Source of the DNA: Castellaniella sp040276085
GTDB taxonomy: Bacteria > Pseudomonadota > Gammaproteobacteria > Burkholderiales > Burkholderiaceae_B
DNA: 64,000 nucleotides
Direction of reading: 5' to 3'
Assembly: GCF_040276085.1 (NCBI RefSeq)
Contig: NZ_JBELOK010000004.1
Span: 62,001 to 126,000 of the forward strand
Below are positions 14,966 through 23,901 of this stretch, one piece after another; positions within the stretch are counted from its first letter, which is position 1, and each line of letters starts with the position of its first letter. A program made the position numbers and the translations under genes. The notes beneath the pieces are model-generated. The model was not told the DNA's origin. It was given only the letters and a program-made list of their open reading frames with translations, and searched no databases.

Positions 14966-15909
14966 AAACACTTCGCCTCCCCCTGATCATGCTGGTACTG
15001 ATTGCACTGGCCGCCCTGCCCTGGTACGGCTCCGACACACTGGTACAGTTTGGCATCAGCACCCTGCTGCTGGCGGTGCTGGCACAAGGCTGGAACATCA
15101 TCGGTGGCTATACCGGCTACCCCTCCTTTGGCAATTCGGTGTTTTTCGGGCTGGGTGCGTACGGCGTGGGCATTGCCATGGTGCAATGGCAATTGCCGTT
15201 TGCAGCAGGCATGGTCTTTGGCGTGGTGCTGGCAGTCGCCTTTGCGGTGCTTCTGGGCATCCCGGTGCTGCGTCTTAAAGGCCACTACTTTGCCATCGCC
15301 ACACTGGCACTGGCCCAGATCATGGCTGCGATTGTGTCCAATGTGCCGCTGGCCGGGCAAAACATCGGGCTGGTGCTGCCGCCGCTCAATGATGACCGTA
15401 TGTTCTACGAGCTGTCCCTGATCCTGCTGGTCGCCGCCACGCTGACCGTGTGGTGGCTGACTCGCAGCCGCTTTGGCTTTGGCCTGATCGCCATCCGCGA
15501 AAACGAGGAAGGCGCGGTGGTGATGGGTGTGGACACAACACGCTACAAGGTGCTGGCCTTTGTGCTGGCCGGCATATTCAGCGCGCTGGCGGGCGGGATC
15601 CAGGCCTACTGGATTACGTTTCTGGATCCGGCCAGCGCCTTTGACATCACGCTTAACGTCAAGATGATCATCATGGCCGTTTTTGGAGGCCCCGGCACCA
15701 TCCTGGGCCCAATCGTCGGCTCGTTTATCCTGTCCGCCATCTCTGAGTTGCTCTCCAGCGAGATCACCAGCATCGCGGGGCTCTTCTTTGGGATTGTGAT
15801 CGTGGTGGCCGTGGTACTGATGCCGCGTGGCCTGGCCGATGTGGTGCAACGCTTTCACAAGCTGGGCTGGCGCTATTTTGTCGACAACATCCGGACAAAC
15901 CGCATATGA
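14962..15909 (+). CDS. livM: LivM-type inner-membrane permease (transporter 1)
   Basis: A membrane protein of 315 residues, mostly hydrophobic. Family stretches are LAQGWNIIGGYTGYPSFGNSVFFGLGAYGVG, LRLKGHYFAIATLALAQ, and the cytoplasmic RSRFGFGLIAIRENEEGA followed by GVDTTRYKVLAFVLAG. The last helix region contains FGGPGTILGPIVG. The ATG overlaps the livH stop and its own stop overlaps the livG start, so all are coupled. It pairs with LivH. Confidence 0.92.
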   Translation: MKTLRLPLIMLVLIALAALPWYGSDTLVQFGISTLLLAVLAQGWNIIGGYTGYPSFGNSVFFGLGAYGVGIAMVQWQLPFAAGMVFGVVLAVAFAVLLGIPVLRLKGHYFAIATLALAQIMAAIVSNVPLAGQNIGLVLPPLNDDRMFYELSLILLVAATLTVWWLTRSRFGFGLIAIRENEEGAVVMGVDTTRYKVLAFVLAGIFSALAGGIQAYWITFLDPASAFDITLNVKMIIMAVFGGPGTILGPIVGSFILSAISELLSSEITSIAGLFFGIVIVVAVVLMPRGLADVVQRFHKLGWRYFVDNIRTNRI

Positions 15910-16640
15910 GCCCGATTCTTGAAGCCCGGCAACTGACGCGCCGTTTCTCGGGTCTGGTCGCGGTGCACGACGTCAGCTTCACCTTGTCTCCCAGAGAGAT
16001 CCTGGGATTCATCGGCCCTAATGGTGCGGGCAAGACCACGCTGATCAGCCTGCTGAGCGGCACACTGGAACCCACGGAAGGCGAAGTCTGGTTTGATGGC
16101 CGGCGCATCGACCGCCTGGCGGCCTTTCGCCGGGCGCGGCTAGGCATCGGCCGCACGTTTCAGATCATGCAACCGTTTCCAGGGCTATCGGTACTGGATA
16201 ACGTGGCCGTGGGCGCACTGTTTGGCAGAGGCCAGGGAGAATCCCACCTGGCACGGGCCAGAGAAAGCGCCCGCGAATGCCTGCAGTTTGTCGGCCTGGG
16301 CAAACACATCGACCATCGTGCCGAAGATCTTGGCGGCCCCGACCGCAAGCGGCTGGAGCTGGCCAAGGCGCTGGCCATGCAACCCCGCGTCCTGCTCTGT
16401 GACGAAGTCATGGCGGGCCTGAACCTGGTTGAAATCGACGAAGTGATCGACATCATCCGTAAGGTTCGCGACACGGGGATCAGCATTATCGTCATCGAAC
16501 ACGTCATCAAAGCCATTCGCAACCTATCAGACCGGATCATGGTTCTGCACCATGGCGAAAAAATTGCCGATGGCCCGCCCGATAGCGTCCTGAGCGACAC
16601 ACGGGTGGTTGAAGCCTATCTGGGAAAAAAACGCACATGA
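15906..16640 (+). CDS. livG: LivG-type ABC ATPase (transporter 1)
   Basis: Cytoplasmic ATPase of 244 residues with Walker A GPNGAGKTT near residue 38. The signature region is altered: DLGGPDRKRLELAKALAMQP replaces the usual LSYGQQR-type text, a form common in this family. Walker B is LLCDEVMAGLN and the switch His lies in VIEHVIKAIR. RTFQIMQPFPGLSVLDNVAVG is the LivG Q-loop region. It is smaller than many LivG (about 255) but complete. Start and stop both overlap neighbours by 4 bases. Confidence 0.92.
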   Translation: MSPILEARQLTRRFSGLVAVHDVSFTLSPREILGFIGPNGAGKTTLISLLSGTLEPTEGEVWFDGRRIDRLAAFRRARLGIGRTFQIMQPFPGLSVLDNVAVGALFGRGQGESHLARARESARECLQFVGLGKHIDHRAEDLGGPDRKRLELAKALAMQPRVLLCDEVMAGLNLVEIDEVIDIIRKVRDTGISIIVIEHVIKAIRNLSDRIMVLHHGEKIADGPPDSVLSDTRVVEAYLGKKRT

Positions 16641-17362
16641 ATACGGCAGCCACTCCACTCCTGCGTATCCAGGGCCTCAGTGCCGGATACGGACTAGTTC
16701 AGGTGCTCCAGGACATCACACTCGAGGTACGGGAGGCCGAGTTTCTGGCTTTGGTAGGCAGCAATGGCGCAGGCAAAACCACCTTGCTGCGCGTCCTGTC
16801 GGGCCTGCTGCCCAGTGCCGCCGGCCAGATCCTTTGGCACGACACGCCTGTTCAGGGCAGCACACCCGACCAGATCTTCCGCCATGGGATTGTGCAGGTG
16901 CCCGAAGGCCGCCAGCTGTTTCCGCGCATGTCGGTTCAGGACAACCTGCTGATGGGCGCCTATCGCAGAAGCAACAAGGCAGACATCCAGCACGACCTCG
17001 ACCAGGTTTATCAGCAATTTCCTCGCATGGCCGAGCGCCGCAAGCAACTGGCAGGCAGCATGTCAGGGGGCGAGCAGCAGATGTGTGCCATGGCACGTGC
17101 CCTGATGGCACAACCACGCCTGCTGATGGTGGATGAAATGAGCCTGGGGCTGGCCCCCATCATTGTGGACCAACTGATGGACAGCTTGGCTGCCATCCGT
17201 GCACAGGGGGTCACCATCTTGCTGGTAGAACAGGATATCCATCTGGCCCTGGCGGGCGCAGACCGTGCCTATGTGCTGGAAACAGGCCGGATTGTGCAGG
17301 AAGGCCCGGCAGCCCAACTGCTGGAAGATCCCGAGCTTAAGCGCGCCTACCTGGGGGTATAG
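16637..17362 (+). CDS. livF: LivF-type ABC ATPase (transporter 1)
   Basis: Cytoplasmic ATPase of 241 residues and the last gene of the transporter 1 operon. Walker A is GSNGAGKTT near residue 40. GIVQVPEGRQLFPRMSVQDNLLMG is the LivF Q-loop region, SGGEQQMCAMARALM the signature, VDEMSLGLAP Walker B, and VEQDIHLAL the switch region. It would form the ATPase pair with LivG. I see no convincing terminator in the 43 bases before the convergent cysB-type gene. Confidence 0.92.
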   Translation: MNTAATPLLRIQGLSAGYGLVQVLQDITLEVREAEFLALVGSNGAGKTTLLRVLSGLLPSAAGQILWHDTPVQGSTPDQIFRHGIVQVPEGRQLFPRMSVQDNLLMGAYRRSNKADIQHDLDQVYQQFPRMAERRKQLAGSMSGGEQQMCAMARALMAQPRLLMVDEMSLGLAPIIVDQLMDSLAAIRAQGVTILLVEQDIHLALAGADRAYVLETGRIVQEGPAAQLLEDPELKRAYLGV

Positions 17363-17405
17363 ACCGCCACCAGCATCGGCAGCGGCTTGCGGCCAAAGAA
17401 GATAA

Positions 17406-18368
17406 TCAGGCGACCTGGCGAACAGCGACGGTTACGGGCGCAATCACATCTGAAACCCGATCGCGGGTGAGCTCTGGTGCAAGCATCTCGAGCAGTACAT
17501 AGACGTAATCGCGCAGGAAAACACCCCGTTTGATGGCCACACTGGTGGTGTGCTGGCCAAACAGATGGCCTGCCGGCATCCCCACCAGGCTCTTGTCGCG
17601 CCGGGGGTCGAATGCCATACCCGCAATGATGCCAATGCCAAGACCAATATCGGCGTATGTTTTGACGACATCCGCATCAATGGCCTCGAGCACGATATCG
17701 GGAACGATACCCGCTTCTTCGAACGCGGCATCGATGGCTCGACGCCCTGAGAACGCCCGATCGTACGTGACGATAGGGTATTGCGCCAGATGCTCGAGCG
17801 TGAGGTGCCGGGCAGCGCTGGAGGTGAGGCTGGTGAGTGGGTGATCAGGCGGCACCACCAGGGTATGCTCCCAGGAATACACTGGCAAGGCCACCAGGCC
17901 CGGCGTGTCCGCCAGGGTTTCAGTAGCGATGGCGAGGTCGGCCTGCTCGTGCAGCACTAGCCTGGCCAGATGCTCAGGGTTACCCTCGGCCAAAGACACG
18001 TGCACCTTGGGAAACCGCTTGCGAAACGCCGGAATCACCTTGGGCAGCAGATAACGAGCCTGGGTGTGAGTGCAGGCAATTACCAGGGCACCTTCATCGC
18101 GCTGGGCAAACTCGTCGCTGACCTTTTTTAAATTGTCTACTTCGCGCATGATGCGATCGATGACGGCAGCCACCGCAACGCCAGGCTTGGTGAGACCTTT
18201 GAGGCGTTTGCCATGACGCTCGAAGATCTTGATGCCCAGTTCATCCTCGAACTCGATGATGGACTTGGAAACCCCGGGCTGCGAGGTATACAGCGTACGC
18301 GCCGCTTCAGTGAGATTGAAGTTGCGACGGATGGTTTCCCGGACAAAACGGAACTGTTGAAGATTCAT
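17406..18368 (-). CDS. cysB: CysB-family LysR regulator
   Basis: A DNA-binding regulator of 320 residues. It opens MNLQQFRFVRETIRRNFNLTEAA, then LYTSQPGVSKSIIEFEDELG, which is the CysB/Cbl form of the LysR winged helix (CysB has TSQPGISK). The effector domain includes THTQARYLLP, where CysB binds O-acetylserine, N-acetylserine or sulfate-type ligands. CysB activates sulfur assimilation genes, none of which are nearby; its target here cannot be read from position. Transcription converges on the transporter 1 operon. The upstream region is very AT-rich with two TATAAT boxes on its strand. Confidence 0.88.
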   Translation of the reverse strand: MNLQQFRFVRETIRRNFNLTEAARTLYTSQPGVSKSIIEFEDELGIKIFERHGKRLKGLTKPGVAVAAVIDRIMREVDNLKKVSDEFAQRDEGALVIACTHTQARYLLPKVIPAFRKRFPKVHVSLAEGNPEHLARLVLHEQADLAIATETLADTPGLVALPVYSWEHTLVVPPDHPLTSLTSSAARHLTLEHLAQYPIVTYDRAFSGRRAIDAAFEEAGIVPDIVLEAIDADVVKTYADIGLGIGIIAGMAFDPRRDKSLVGMPAGHLFGQHTTSVAIKRGVFLRDYVYVLLEMLAPELTRDRVSDVIAPVTVAVRQVA

Positions 18369-18391
18369 GTCATGGCCTTATCTGAAGCGCC

Positions 18392-18435
18392 ATTATATGG
18401 AATATAAAACATTGTCTTTATTATTTTTTATTATA
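18392..18435 (-). promoter_or_regulatory. AT-rich promoter region of cysB
   Basis: Two TATAAT hexamers on the minus strand (18397-18392 and 18435-18430) lie 24-67 bases before the cysB ATG, inside a run of almost pure A/T. No clear -35 is seen. CysB-family genes are often autoregulated, so the AT-rich tract may also be its binding region (inference). Confidence 0.45.
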
Positions 18436-18497
18436 TGCTTAGGTAAAAAAATAACCACTTATCGACTGTTTGGTACACCCAGGGCCAAGCAAACCCA

Positions 18498-18534
18498 ATA
18501 AAACAGGCCTGTGTATCCAAGCAATACACAGGCC
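18498..18534 (-). terminator. Intrinsic terminator of mmsA
   Basis: On the minus strand: GGCCTGTGTAT, 7-base loop, ATACACAGGCC, then TGTTTTAT. This is an 11-bp perfect stem starting 26 bases after the mmsA stop. Confidence 0.88.
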
Positions 18535-18559
18535 CGGCAAGCATACCGATCAAGCCAGA

Positions 18560-20053
18560 TTATTTCATGGCGATGGTGGTGTTGATGTCTTGGGGATGCG
18601 CATGCCAACGTGCCGTGATGGTTTTGGTTTGCGTCCAGAAATAAATGGACTGCCGGCCATTGGGGCCCAGATCACCCAGCTTGGAGGCCCGGGAGCCCGT
18701 AAAGCTGAACCAGGCCACTGGCACAGGGATGGGAATATTGATGCCCACCTGGCCGACATCCACGTTGCTCTGGAAGTAGCGCGCATGGCCACCATCCTGT
18801 GTAAAGATGGAGGTGCCATTGCCGTTGGGATTGGCATTGATGAACTCGACGGCTTCCTCGAGTGTATCCACCAACACCACTGACAGCACCGGCCCGAAAA
18901 TTTCTTCTTCGTAGATAGTCATGCCGGCCTTGACCTTGCTGAAAATGGTGGGGCCCACAAAGTTGCCTTTTTCGTAGCCGGATACTTTGATCCCGCGGCC
19001 ATCCAGCACCAGATCAGCGCCTTCGTCCACCCCTTTCTGGATAAGTCCCTCGACACGTTGCTTGGCTGCCGGTGAAATCAGCGGACCAAGATCAGCGGCA
19101 CGATCCATACCGATATTGACCTTGAGCTTTTTGGCACGATCGACAAAATCAGGCAGCCACTTTTGGGCCTCGCCCACCAGCACCAGCACCGAAATAGCCA
19201 TGCAGCGCTCGCCGGCTGCGCCAAAGGCGGCGCCCAGCATCGAATTAAGGGCAGCTTCGCGATCAGCGTCCGGCATGATGACGCTATGGTTTTTGGCGCC
19301 CATCATGGCCTGGCAGCGTTTGCCGGAATTGGACGATCGGCGGTAGATTTCGGTGCCTACGCGCGTAGAGCCAATAAAGGATACTGCCTTGATATCCGGG
19401 TGGTCGCACAAGGCATTGGCCACGTCAGGGCCGCCATGCACCACGTTGAGCACACCGGGAGGCAGGCCGGCCTCGAGGGCCAGCTGGGCCACCATGAGCG
19501 ACGCCGTGGGATCTTGCTCGGAGGGCTTGTAGACAAAGGTGTTGCCCATGGTGACGGCAATCGGGAACATCCAGCAAGGCAGCATCACCGGGAAATTGAA
19601 GGCCGTGATACCGGCGCAAACACCCAGGGGTTGCAACACGTTATAGACATCGATACCCGTGGCAGCGTTTTCGGCGTAATCGCCCAGTTGCAACACGTTG
19701 GCCGACACAGCGTGCTCGACCCCTTCGAGGCCACGGGCGACTTCGCCTTCGGCATCAGGCACGGTCTTGCCATGCTCACGCGAGAGGACCTCGGCAATTT
19801 TAGTGGTGTTTTCGCGTAGCAAACGGGCCAAGTCTGTCATGATCTGACGGCGTTTGGCCTGACTGATATGACGCCAGGTCTTGAAAGCTTCTTTGGAATT
19901 GGCAACCGCGCGCTCGACCTCGGCGGGCGTGGCAAATGGCACCCGGGCCACCACTTCTTGGGTAGCCGGATCGATGACGTCCCGCCATTGCGTGGTTTCG
20001 GATTGAACCAGCTTGCCATCGATCAGCAGCGGGACGCGTGGAATATCGCTCAT
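18560..20053 (-). CDS. mmsA: CoA-acylating methylmalonate-semialdehyde dehydrogenase
   Basis: Enzyme of 497 residues in the aldehyde dehydrogenase superfamily. It oxidises methylmalonate or malonate semialdehyde with NAD and CoA to propionyl- or acetyl-CoA in valine, beta-alanine or inositol breakdown. Catalytic Cys is about residue 284 (GAAGERCMAISV). The Glu of normal aldehyde dehydrogenases is replaced at the KNHSVIMPDAD segment, as in MmsA. ITAFNFPVMLPCWMFP and GSTRVGTEIY are NAD-site motifs. AGGAG lies seven bases before the ATG. It is divergent from a LysR regulator that probably controls it; mmsB is absent from the window. Confidence 0.9.
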   Translation of the reverse strand: MSDIPRVPLLIDGKLVQSETTQWRDVIDPATQEVVARVPFATPAEVERAVANSKEAFKTWRHISQAKRRQIMTDLARLLRENTTKIAEVLSREHGKTVPDAEGEVARGLEGVEHAVSANVLQLGDYAENAATGIDVYNVLQPLGVCAGITAFNFPVMLPCWMFPIAVTMGNTFVYKPSEQDPTASLMVAQLALEAGLPPGVLNVVHGGPDVANALCDHPDIKAVSFIGSTRVGTEIYRRSSNSGKRCQAMMGAKNHSVIMPDADREAALNSMLGAAFGAAGERCMAISVLVLVGEAQKWLPDFVDRAKKLKVNIGMDRAADLGPLISPAAKQRVEGLIQKGVDEGADLVLDGRGIKVSGYEKGNFVGPTIFSKVKAGMTIYEEEIFGPVLSVVLVDTLEEAVEFINANPNGNGTSIFTQDGGHARYFQSNVDVGQVGINIPIPVPVAWFSFTGSRASKLGDLGPNGRQSIYFWTQTKTITARWHAHPQDINTTIAMK

Positions 20054-20172
20054 GAAATGTCTCCTGGTGAATCAGATGAATTCTGTTGTTCAGCGTCCGG
20101 GCAAGCAGCATCGCACCACCCGCGCTGTTTCTCGGTTCAGTGTAGTTGTGTAAAAAAGTTATTGCTAGGAAA

Positions 20173-20204
20173 ATATTTGCACATTGCTTGACGATATTTG
20201 CACA
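20173..20204. repeat. Direct 11-bp repeats, 21 bp apart, between mmsA and lysR
   Basis: ATATTTGCACA occurs at 20173-20183 and again at 20194-20204, the second copy ending at the base before the LysR ATG. The 21-bp period is two helical turns, so both copies face the same side of the DNA. This suits binding of a LysR-type dimer or tetramer and autorepression by covering the start (inference). Confidence 0.6.
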
Positions 20205-21335
20205 ATGAAATCTATCACCAATTGGGATGCCATCCGCGATTTTCTGGAAGTGGCACGGACACAAAGAGCCAGCGCCGCCGCACATCGGCTGGGGGTGCGC
20301 CACAGCACCGTGACGCGCCGGATTCGCGGGCTGGAAAACGACCTCGGCCTTACCTTGTTCGAGAAGTCGCGTGCCAGCGGCTTTGCACTGACCGAAGAAG
20401 GTCTGAAATTCTTTGCCTATGCAGAGCAGGTTGAAAGCTCACTGCTGGCGGCCCAAGAGGCGCTGTCCGGCTCCGCTCAGGGGCTGAGCGGCCACCTGCG
20501 CATTGGCTCTACCGAGGGCTTTGGAAGCACCATCCTGACACCCCTGATGGTGGATTTTCAACGCCGGCATCCGGGCATGACGCTGGACATTCTGCCGGTT
20601 CCCCGGGACATCAGCCTGTCCAAGCGGGAGGCCGACATTGCGATTGCCCTGGAGCGCCCGCAGCGGGGGCCCTATTTATGCACCAAGCTGGCCGATTACA
20701 CCCTACGGCTGTACGGCACCAGACAGTATCTCGACCAGCACCCCGCTATCCACCGCCCGCAAGATCTCGCCCGGCACCTGTTTATTGGATATGTGGATGA
20801 GTTGCTGTTCAGCGACCGCCTGCGCTATCTGGACGAACTGGTGCCAACCGCCAATGTGGTGTTTCGCAGCACCAGTGTCCTGGCACAGTATCAGGCCACC
20901 CTGGCAGGGCATGCCCTGGCAGTGCTGCCCTGCTTTCTGGCGGCCCGCGATACCGCGCTGATCCCGGTGCTGCCCGCAGATATTGTGGTCAATCGCAGTT
21001 TCTGGATGTACTGCCACGAAGATTTGCGCAAAACCCGGCGCGTCACGGCACTGTGGGAATACCTTAAACAAGCCCTTCAGCTGAATGCCGGCCTATTGCA
21101 GGGCGACAACCGGATCCTGCGCACGCCAGGGCCCTATGCCTCTGCACAAGCCAACCCGGACAGCCCTGCGCCTGCGCGACGCAAGGCCAGGCCGGGCACT
21201 GTCACGCCCGCGGTCGCACCCCCTGCCGTCGGGGCTTTGGGATCCGGATCCGACGCCATAACAGACCCAGCCCCAGAGACAGAAACAAAGCATGCACCAG
21301 CCAGACACCCAGCCAAAACGGTAGAACCCCATTGA
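20205..21335 (+). CDS. LysR-family regulator with long C-terminal tail
   Basis: A protein of 376 residues against about 300 for the family. The N-terminal winged helix reads WDAIRDFLEVARTQRASAAAHRLG and then HSTVTRRIRGLENDLGLTLFEK. A substrate-binding-type effector domain follows to about residue 300. The last 75 or so residues are low in structure, rich in Pro and Ala, and encoded antisense to the 3' end of lptF (134-base overlap). The start is ATG 20205, the base after the second 11-bp repeat; the extra seven codons upstream would run through the repeats. Position suggests it regulates mmsA. Confidence 0.85.
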   Translation: MKSITNWDAIRDFLEVARTQRASAAAHRLGVRHSTVTRRIRGLENDLGLTLFEKSRASGFALTEEGLKFFAYAEQVESSLLAAQEALSGSAQGLSGHLRIGSTEGFGSTILTPLMVDFQRRHPGMTLDILPVPRDISLSKREADIAIALERPQRGPYLCTKLADYTLRLYGTRQYLDQHPAIHRPQDLARHLFIGYVDELLFSDRLRYLDELVPTANVVFRSTSVLAQYQATLAGHALAVLPCFLAARDTALIPVLPADIVVNRSFWMYCHEDLRKTRRVTALWEYLKQALQLNAGLLQGDNRILRTPGPYASAQANPDSPAPARRKARPGTVTPAVAPPAVGALGSGSDAITDPAPETETKHAPARHPAKTVEPH

Positions 21336-22320
21336 TAATCCAGCCGCGCGACAGGTTGATGAGATTCATGTAGAGCAAGGCCAGCAAGCCCGCCAAAAGG
21401 AGATCGCCGGAGCGCCCCAGCCGCGGGTTGACTGCCCCCAGCGGCAAGGCAATCAGGGCAAGGTTAAGCACCGCAATGGGTAGCGCCAGACGCCACATCA
21501 ACTGCGACAATGCCTCGTTGTCGGGGCGCAGGAACAGATCAATCGTGGGCCGCGCCTTGATTTCCTGCAACGCTCTTTGTTTGGCTGCTTCCAGGGCACC
21601 CGGGTCTGTACGGCTTTCGATGCGCACCCCGTATTTATCGAAGTCCAGCAGCCGTAACTCGGGGGTTCCGGGCTTGAGATCGTAGCGATGGCCAGGCCCC
21701 AGTACAAGAAAGCGGTCGCCATTGGCTTCTGTGCGGATGGCAGCGCTGTCAGCGGTAACTATGCTGAGCCAATCGGGCTCGATGACGCGTGCCATCACCC
21801 GGCCCAGCTCATCGCCCGAGCGCGTGGGTGACTCGGCAAAAAACACACGCTTCCCGTCATCGGTTTCGATGAATTGACCGGCAGTAACCTTGGAAAGATC
21901 AGAGCGCTGCTCGAAGCGCTGACGGTACTCGGAAATCTGGCCATAGGCCCAGGGCGACGCAGACAGCGTGAGCGCAGCCACCACCAGGGCCACAGGCACT
22001 GCAAACCACATGATGGGGCGCAGCCAATCGGTAAGTGACAGGCCGCTGGCAAACCAGACCGGCATTTCGGATTCACGGTAGCTGCGCGTGACAGTGGTGA
22101 GCACCGCCACAAACAGGGCCACCGATAAAATCACGGGCAAGGCCGTAATACTGGAAAACGCAGCCAGCCCAAGCACGACATTGGCGCCGATATCGCCAGC
22201 GGCGGCATCACCCAGCAGCCGGACGATCAGCACACTGAGCCAGACCACCAGCAACGTGGAAAACACAATACCGGCATGGCTGGTAATCTCGGCAAAAACA
22301 GCGCGCTTGAACAATGTCAT
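21202..22320 (-). CDS. lptF: LPS export permease LptF
   Basis: Inner-membrane subunit of the LptB2FG exporter that extracts lipopolysaccharide, with 372 residues. It starts MTLFKRAVFAEITSHAGIVF, followed by six membrane segments in total, three on each side of a periplasmic beta-jellyroll region (about residues 130-260). The jellyroll holds typical LptF text such as AGQFIETDDGKRVFF. The start at 22320 is the family start; the frame extends 92 residues upstream only by running through the pepA control region. It diverges from pepA as in other proteobacteria. Unusually, lptG does not follow; a convergent LysR gene overlaps its 3' end instead. Confidence 0.92.
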   Translation of the reverse strand: MTLFKRAVFAEITSHAGIVFSTLLVVWLSVLIVRLLGDAAAGDIGANVVLGLAAFSSITALPVILSVALFVAVLTTVTRSYRESEMPVWFASGLSLTDWLRPIMWFAVPVALVVAALTLSASPWAYGQISEYRQRFEQRSDLSKVTAGQFIETDDGKRVFFAESPTRSGDELGRVMARVIEPDWLSIVTADSAAIRTEANGDRFLVLGPGHRYDLKPGTPELRLLDFDKYGVRIESRTDPGALEAAKQRALQEIKARPTIDLFLRPDNEALSQLMWRLALPIAVLNLALIALPLGAVNPRLGRSGDLLLAGLLALLYMNLINLSRGWIINGVLPFWLGVWLVHALFLSLGLGLLWRRIRIPKPRRQGVRPRA

Positions 22321-22407
22321 GGGAAAATGCGGAATAATGAGCCGTTGGATTGGGTGGGAAGCTTCACCCGACGCCGGATACACGCCGCTGGAGTAAAGGA
22401 AAAACGA

Positions 22408-23901
22408 ATGGAATTTAGCACAAGCACCTCGACCTCCCTGCCCTCTGTAAAAACTCAGGCCCTGGCCGTTGGGGTATTTAAAGATGGCATTCTCAGCCCT
22501 GCTGCAGATATTCTTGATCAGGCCAGCAAAGGCGCCATCCGCTCGGTGGTGCAGTCCGAGTTTGATGCCAGCCCCGGCAGTGTCTTGTGCCTGCACGCGC
22601 CGGCAGGCATTGCCGCCAGCCGGGTCATTTTACTCGGACTCGGCGCCCAGGACACCCTGAATGCTGCCACCCTGCACCAGGCACACCTGGCATTTGCCCA
22701 TTATTGCGTCAAGGCCAATGTCAGCACTGCCTTCTCTACGCTGTGCTCGCTTAAATGTCCCGATGCCAGCCCCACCACATTGGCACGCCTGTGTGCCAGT
22801 GCATTTTGCACGGCGGTGTATCGTTACGACGAAACCTTCAGCCACGCAAAGCCGGCCATCAAGCTCAGAAGCCTCACCCTGCACGTGGCCCGCAACCAGA
22901 CCACCCATGCCAAAGAAGGCATGGCGCAGGGCGCAGCCATCGGATCCGGCATCAATCTGGCCCGCCTGCTGGGCGATCTGCCACCCAACGTCTGCACCCC
23001 CAGCTACCTGGGCCAAACCGCCCGCGATCTCGCCAAACAGTTCAAGACGCTCAAGGCGGAGGTCCTCGACCAGAAAAAAATCGAGGCCTTGAACATGGGC
23101 TCATTTTTGTCGGTGGCCCGCGGGTCTGCCCAGCCACCTGCTTTCATCGTATTGCGCCACACTCCCAGCCAGGCAGCCGCTCGCAAGGCGCCACCCATTG
23201 TGCTGGTTGGCAAAGGCATCACGTTTGATGCTGGGGGGATTTCCCTGAAGCCCGGCCCAGCCATGGACGAAATGAAATTCGACATGTGCGGGGCCGCCAG
23301 CGTACTGGGCACCCTGCGCGCGGTCGCCCAACTCGACCTCCCCCGCGAAGTCATCGGCGTCATCCCCAGCTGCGAAAACCTGCCCAGCGGCTCAGCTGTC
23401 AAACCGGGCGACATCATCACCAGCATGTCGGGCCAAACCATCGAGGTGCTGAACACCGACGCGGAAGGCCGCCTGATCCTCTGCGACGCGCTCACATATG
23501 CCGAGCGATTCAAGCCGGCAGCCGTCATCGATGTCGCTACCCTCACGGGTGCCTGCGTGATTGCGCTGGGCCATGTCAATAGTGGCCTGTTTACCCGGGA
23601 TGACGCGCTGGCAGCCGATTTGCTGGCCGCGGGACGCCAGGCCCTCGACCCCGCCTGGCACCTGCCACTGGATGATGCCTACCAGGATCTGCTGAAATCC
23701 AATTTTGCCGATATGGCCAATATTGGCGGCCGGCCAGCAGGTTCCATCACAGCTGCCTGCTTTCTCTCGCGGTTTACCGGCAACTATCGTTGGGCGCACC
23801 TGGATATTGCCGGCACCGCCTGGCTGGAAGGCAAGCAAAAAGGAGCCACCGGGCGGCCAGTCTCTTTGCTCACCCACTATCTGCTGGGCCAGTGCCAGTG
23901 A
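22408..23901 (+). CDS. pepA: Leucyl aminopeptidase PepA
   Basis: M17 family dizinc aminopeptidase of 497 residues. The N-terminal domain is variable (residues 1-170). The catalytic domain holds VGKGITFDAGGISLKP with metal ligands Lys and Asp, MKFDMCGAASVLG, and the signature NTDAEGRLILCDALTY. It releases N-terminal residues from peptides, and in some bacteria PepA also binds DNA. AAAGGA lies seven bases before the ATG, and upstream in-frame Mets belong to the lptF side. The stop overlaps the GTG of holC. Confidence 0.95.
   Translation: MEFSTSTSTSLPSVKTQALAVGVFKDGILSPAADILDQASKGAIRSVVQSEFDASPGSVLCLHAPAGIAASRVILLGLGAQDTLNAATLHQAHLAFAHYCVKANVSTAFSTLCSLKCPDASPTTLARLCASAFCTAVYRYDETFSHAKPAIKLRSLTLHVARNQTTHAKEGMAQGAAIGSGINLARLLGDLPPNVCTPSYLGQTARDLAKQFKTLKAEVLDQKKIEALNMGSFLSVARGSAQPPAFIVLRHTPSQAAARKAPPIVLVGKGITFDAGGISLKPGPAMDEMKFDMCGAASVLGTLRAVAQLDLPREVIGVIPSCENLPSGSAVKPGDIITSMSGQTIEVLNTDAEGRLILCDALTYAERFKPAAVIDVATLTGACVIALGHVNSGLFTRDDALAADLLAAGRQALDPAWHLPLDDAYQDLLKSNFADMANIGGRPAGSITAACFLSRFTGNYRWAHLDIAGTAWLEGKQKGATGRPVSLLTHYLLGQCQ

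Noticed and set aside
14884..15858. A 324-codon open frame on the minus strand, rich in His and Gln
   Set aside because: Antisense to livM; the His/Gln richness is the mirror of hydrophobic codons in a membrane protein.
18470..18883. A 137-codon frame on the plus strand near the mmsA terminator
   Set aside because: It reads through the terminator hairpin and the antisense of mmsA.
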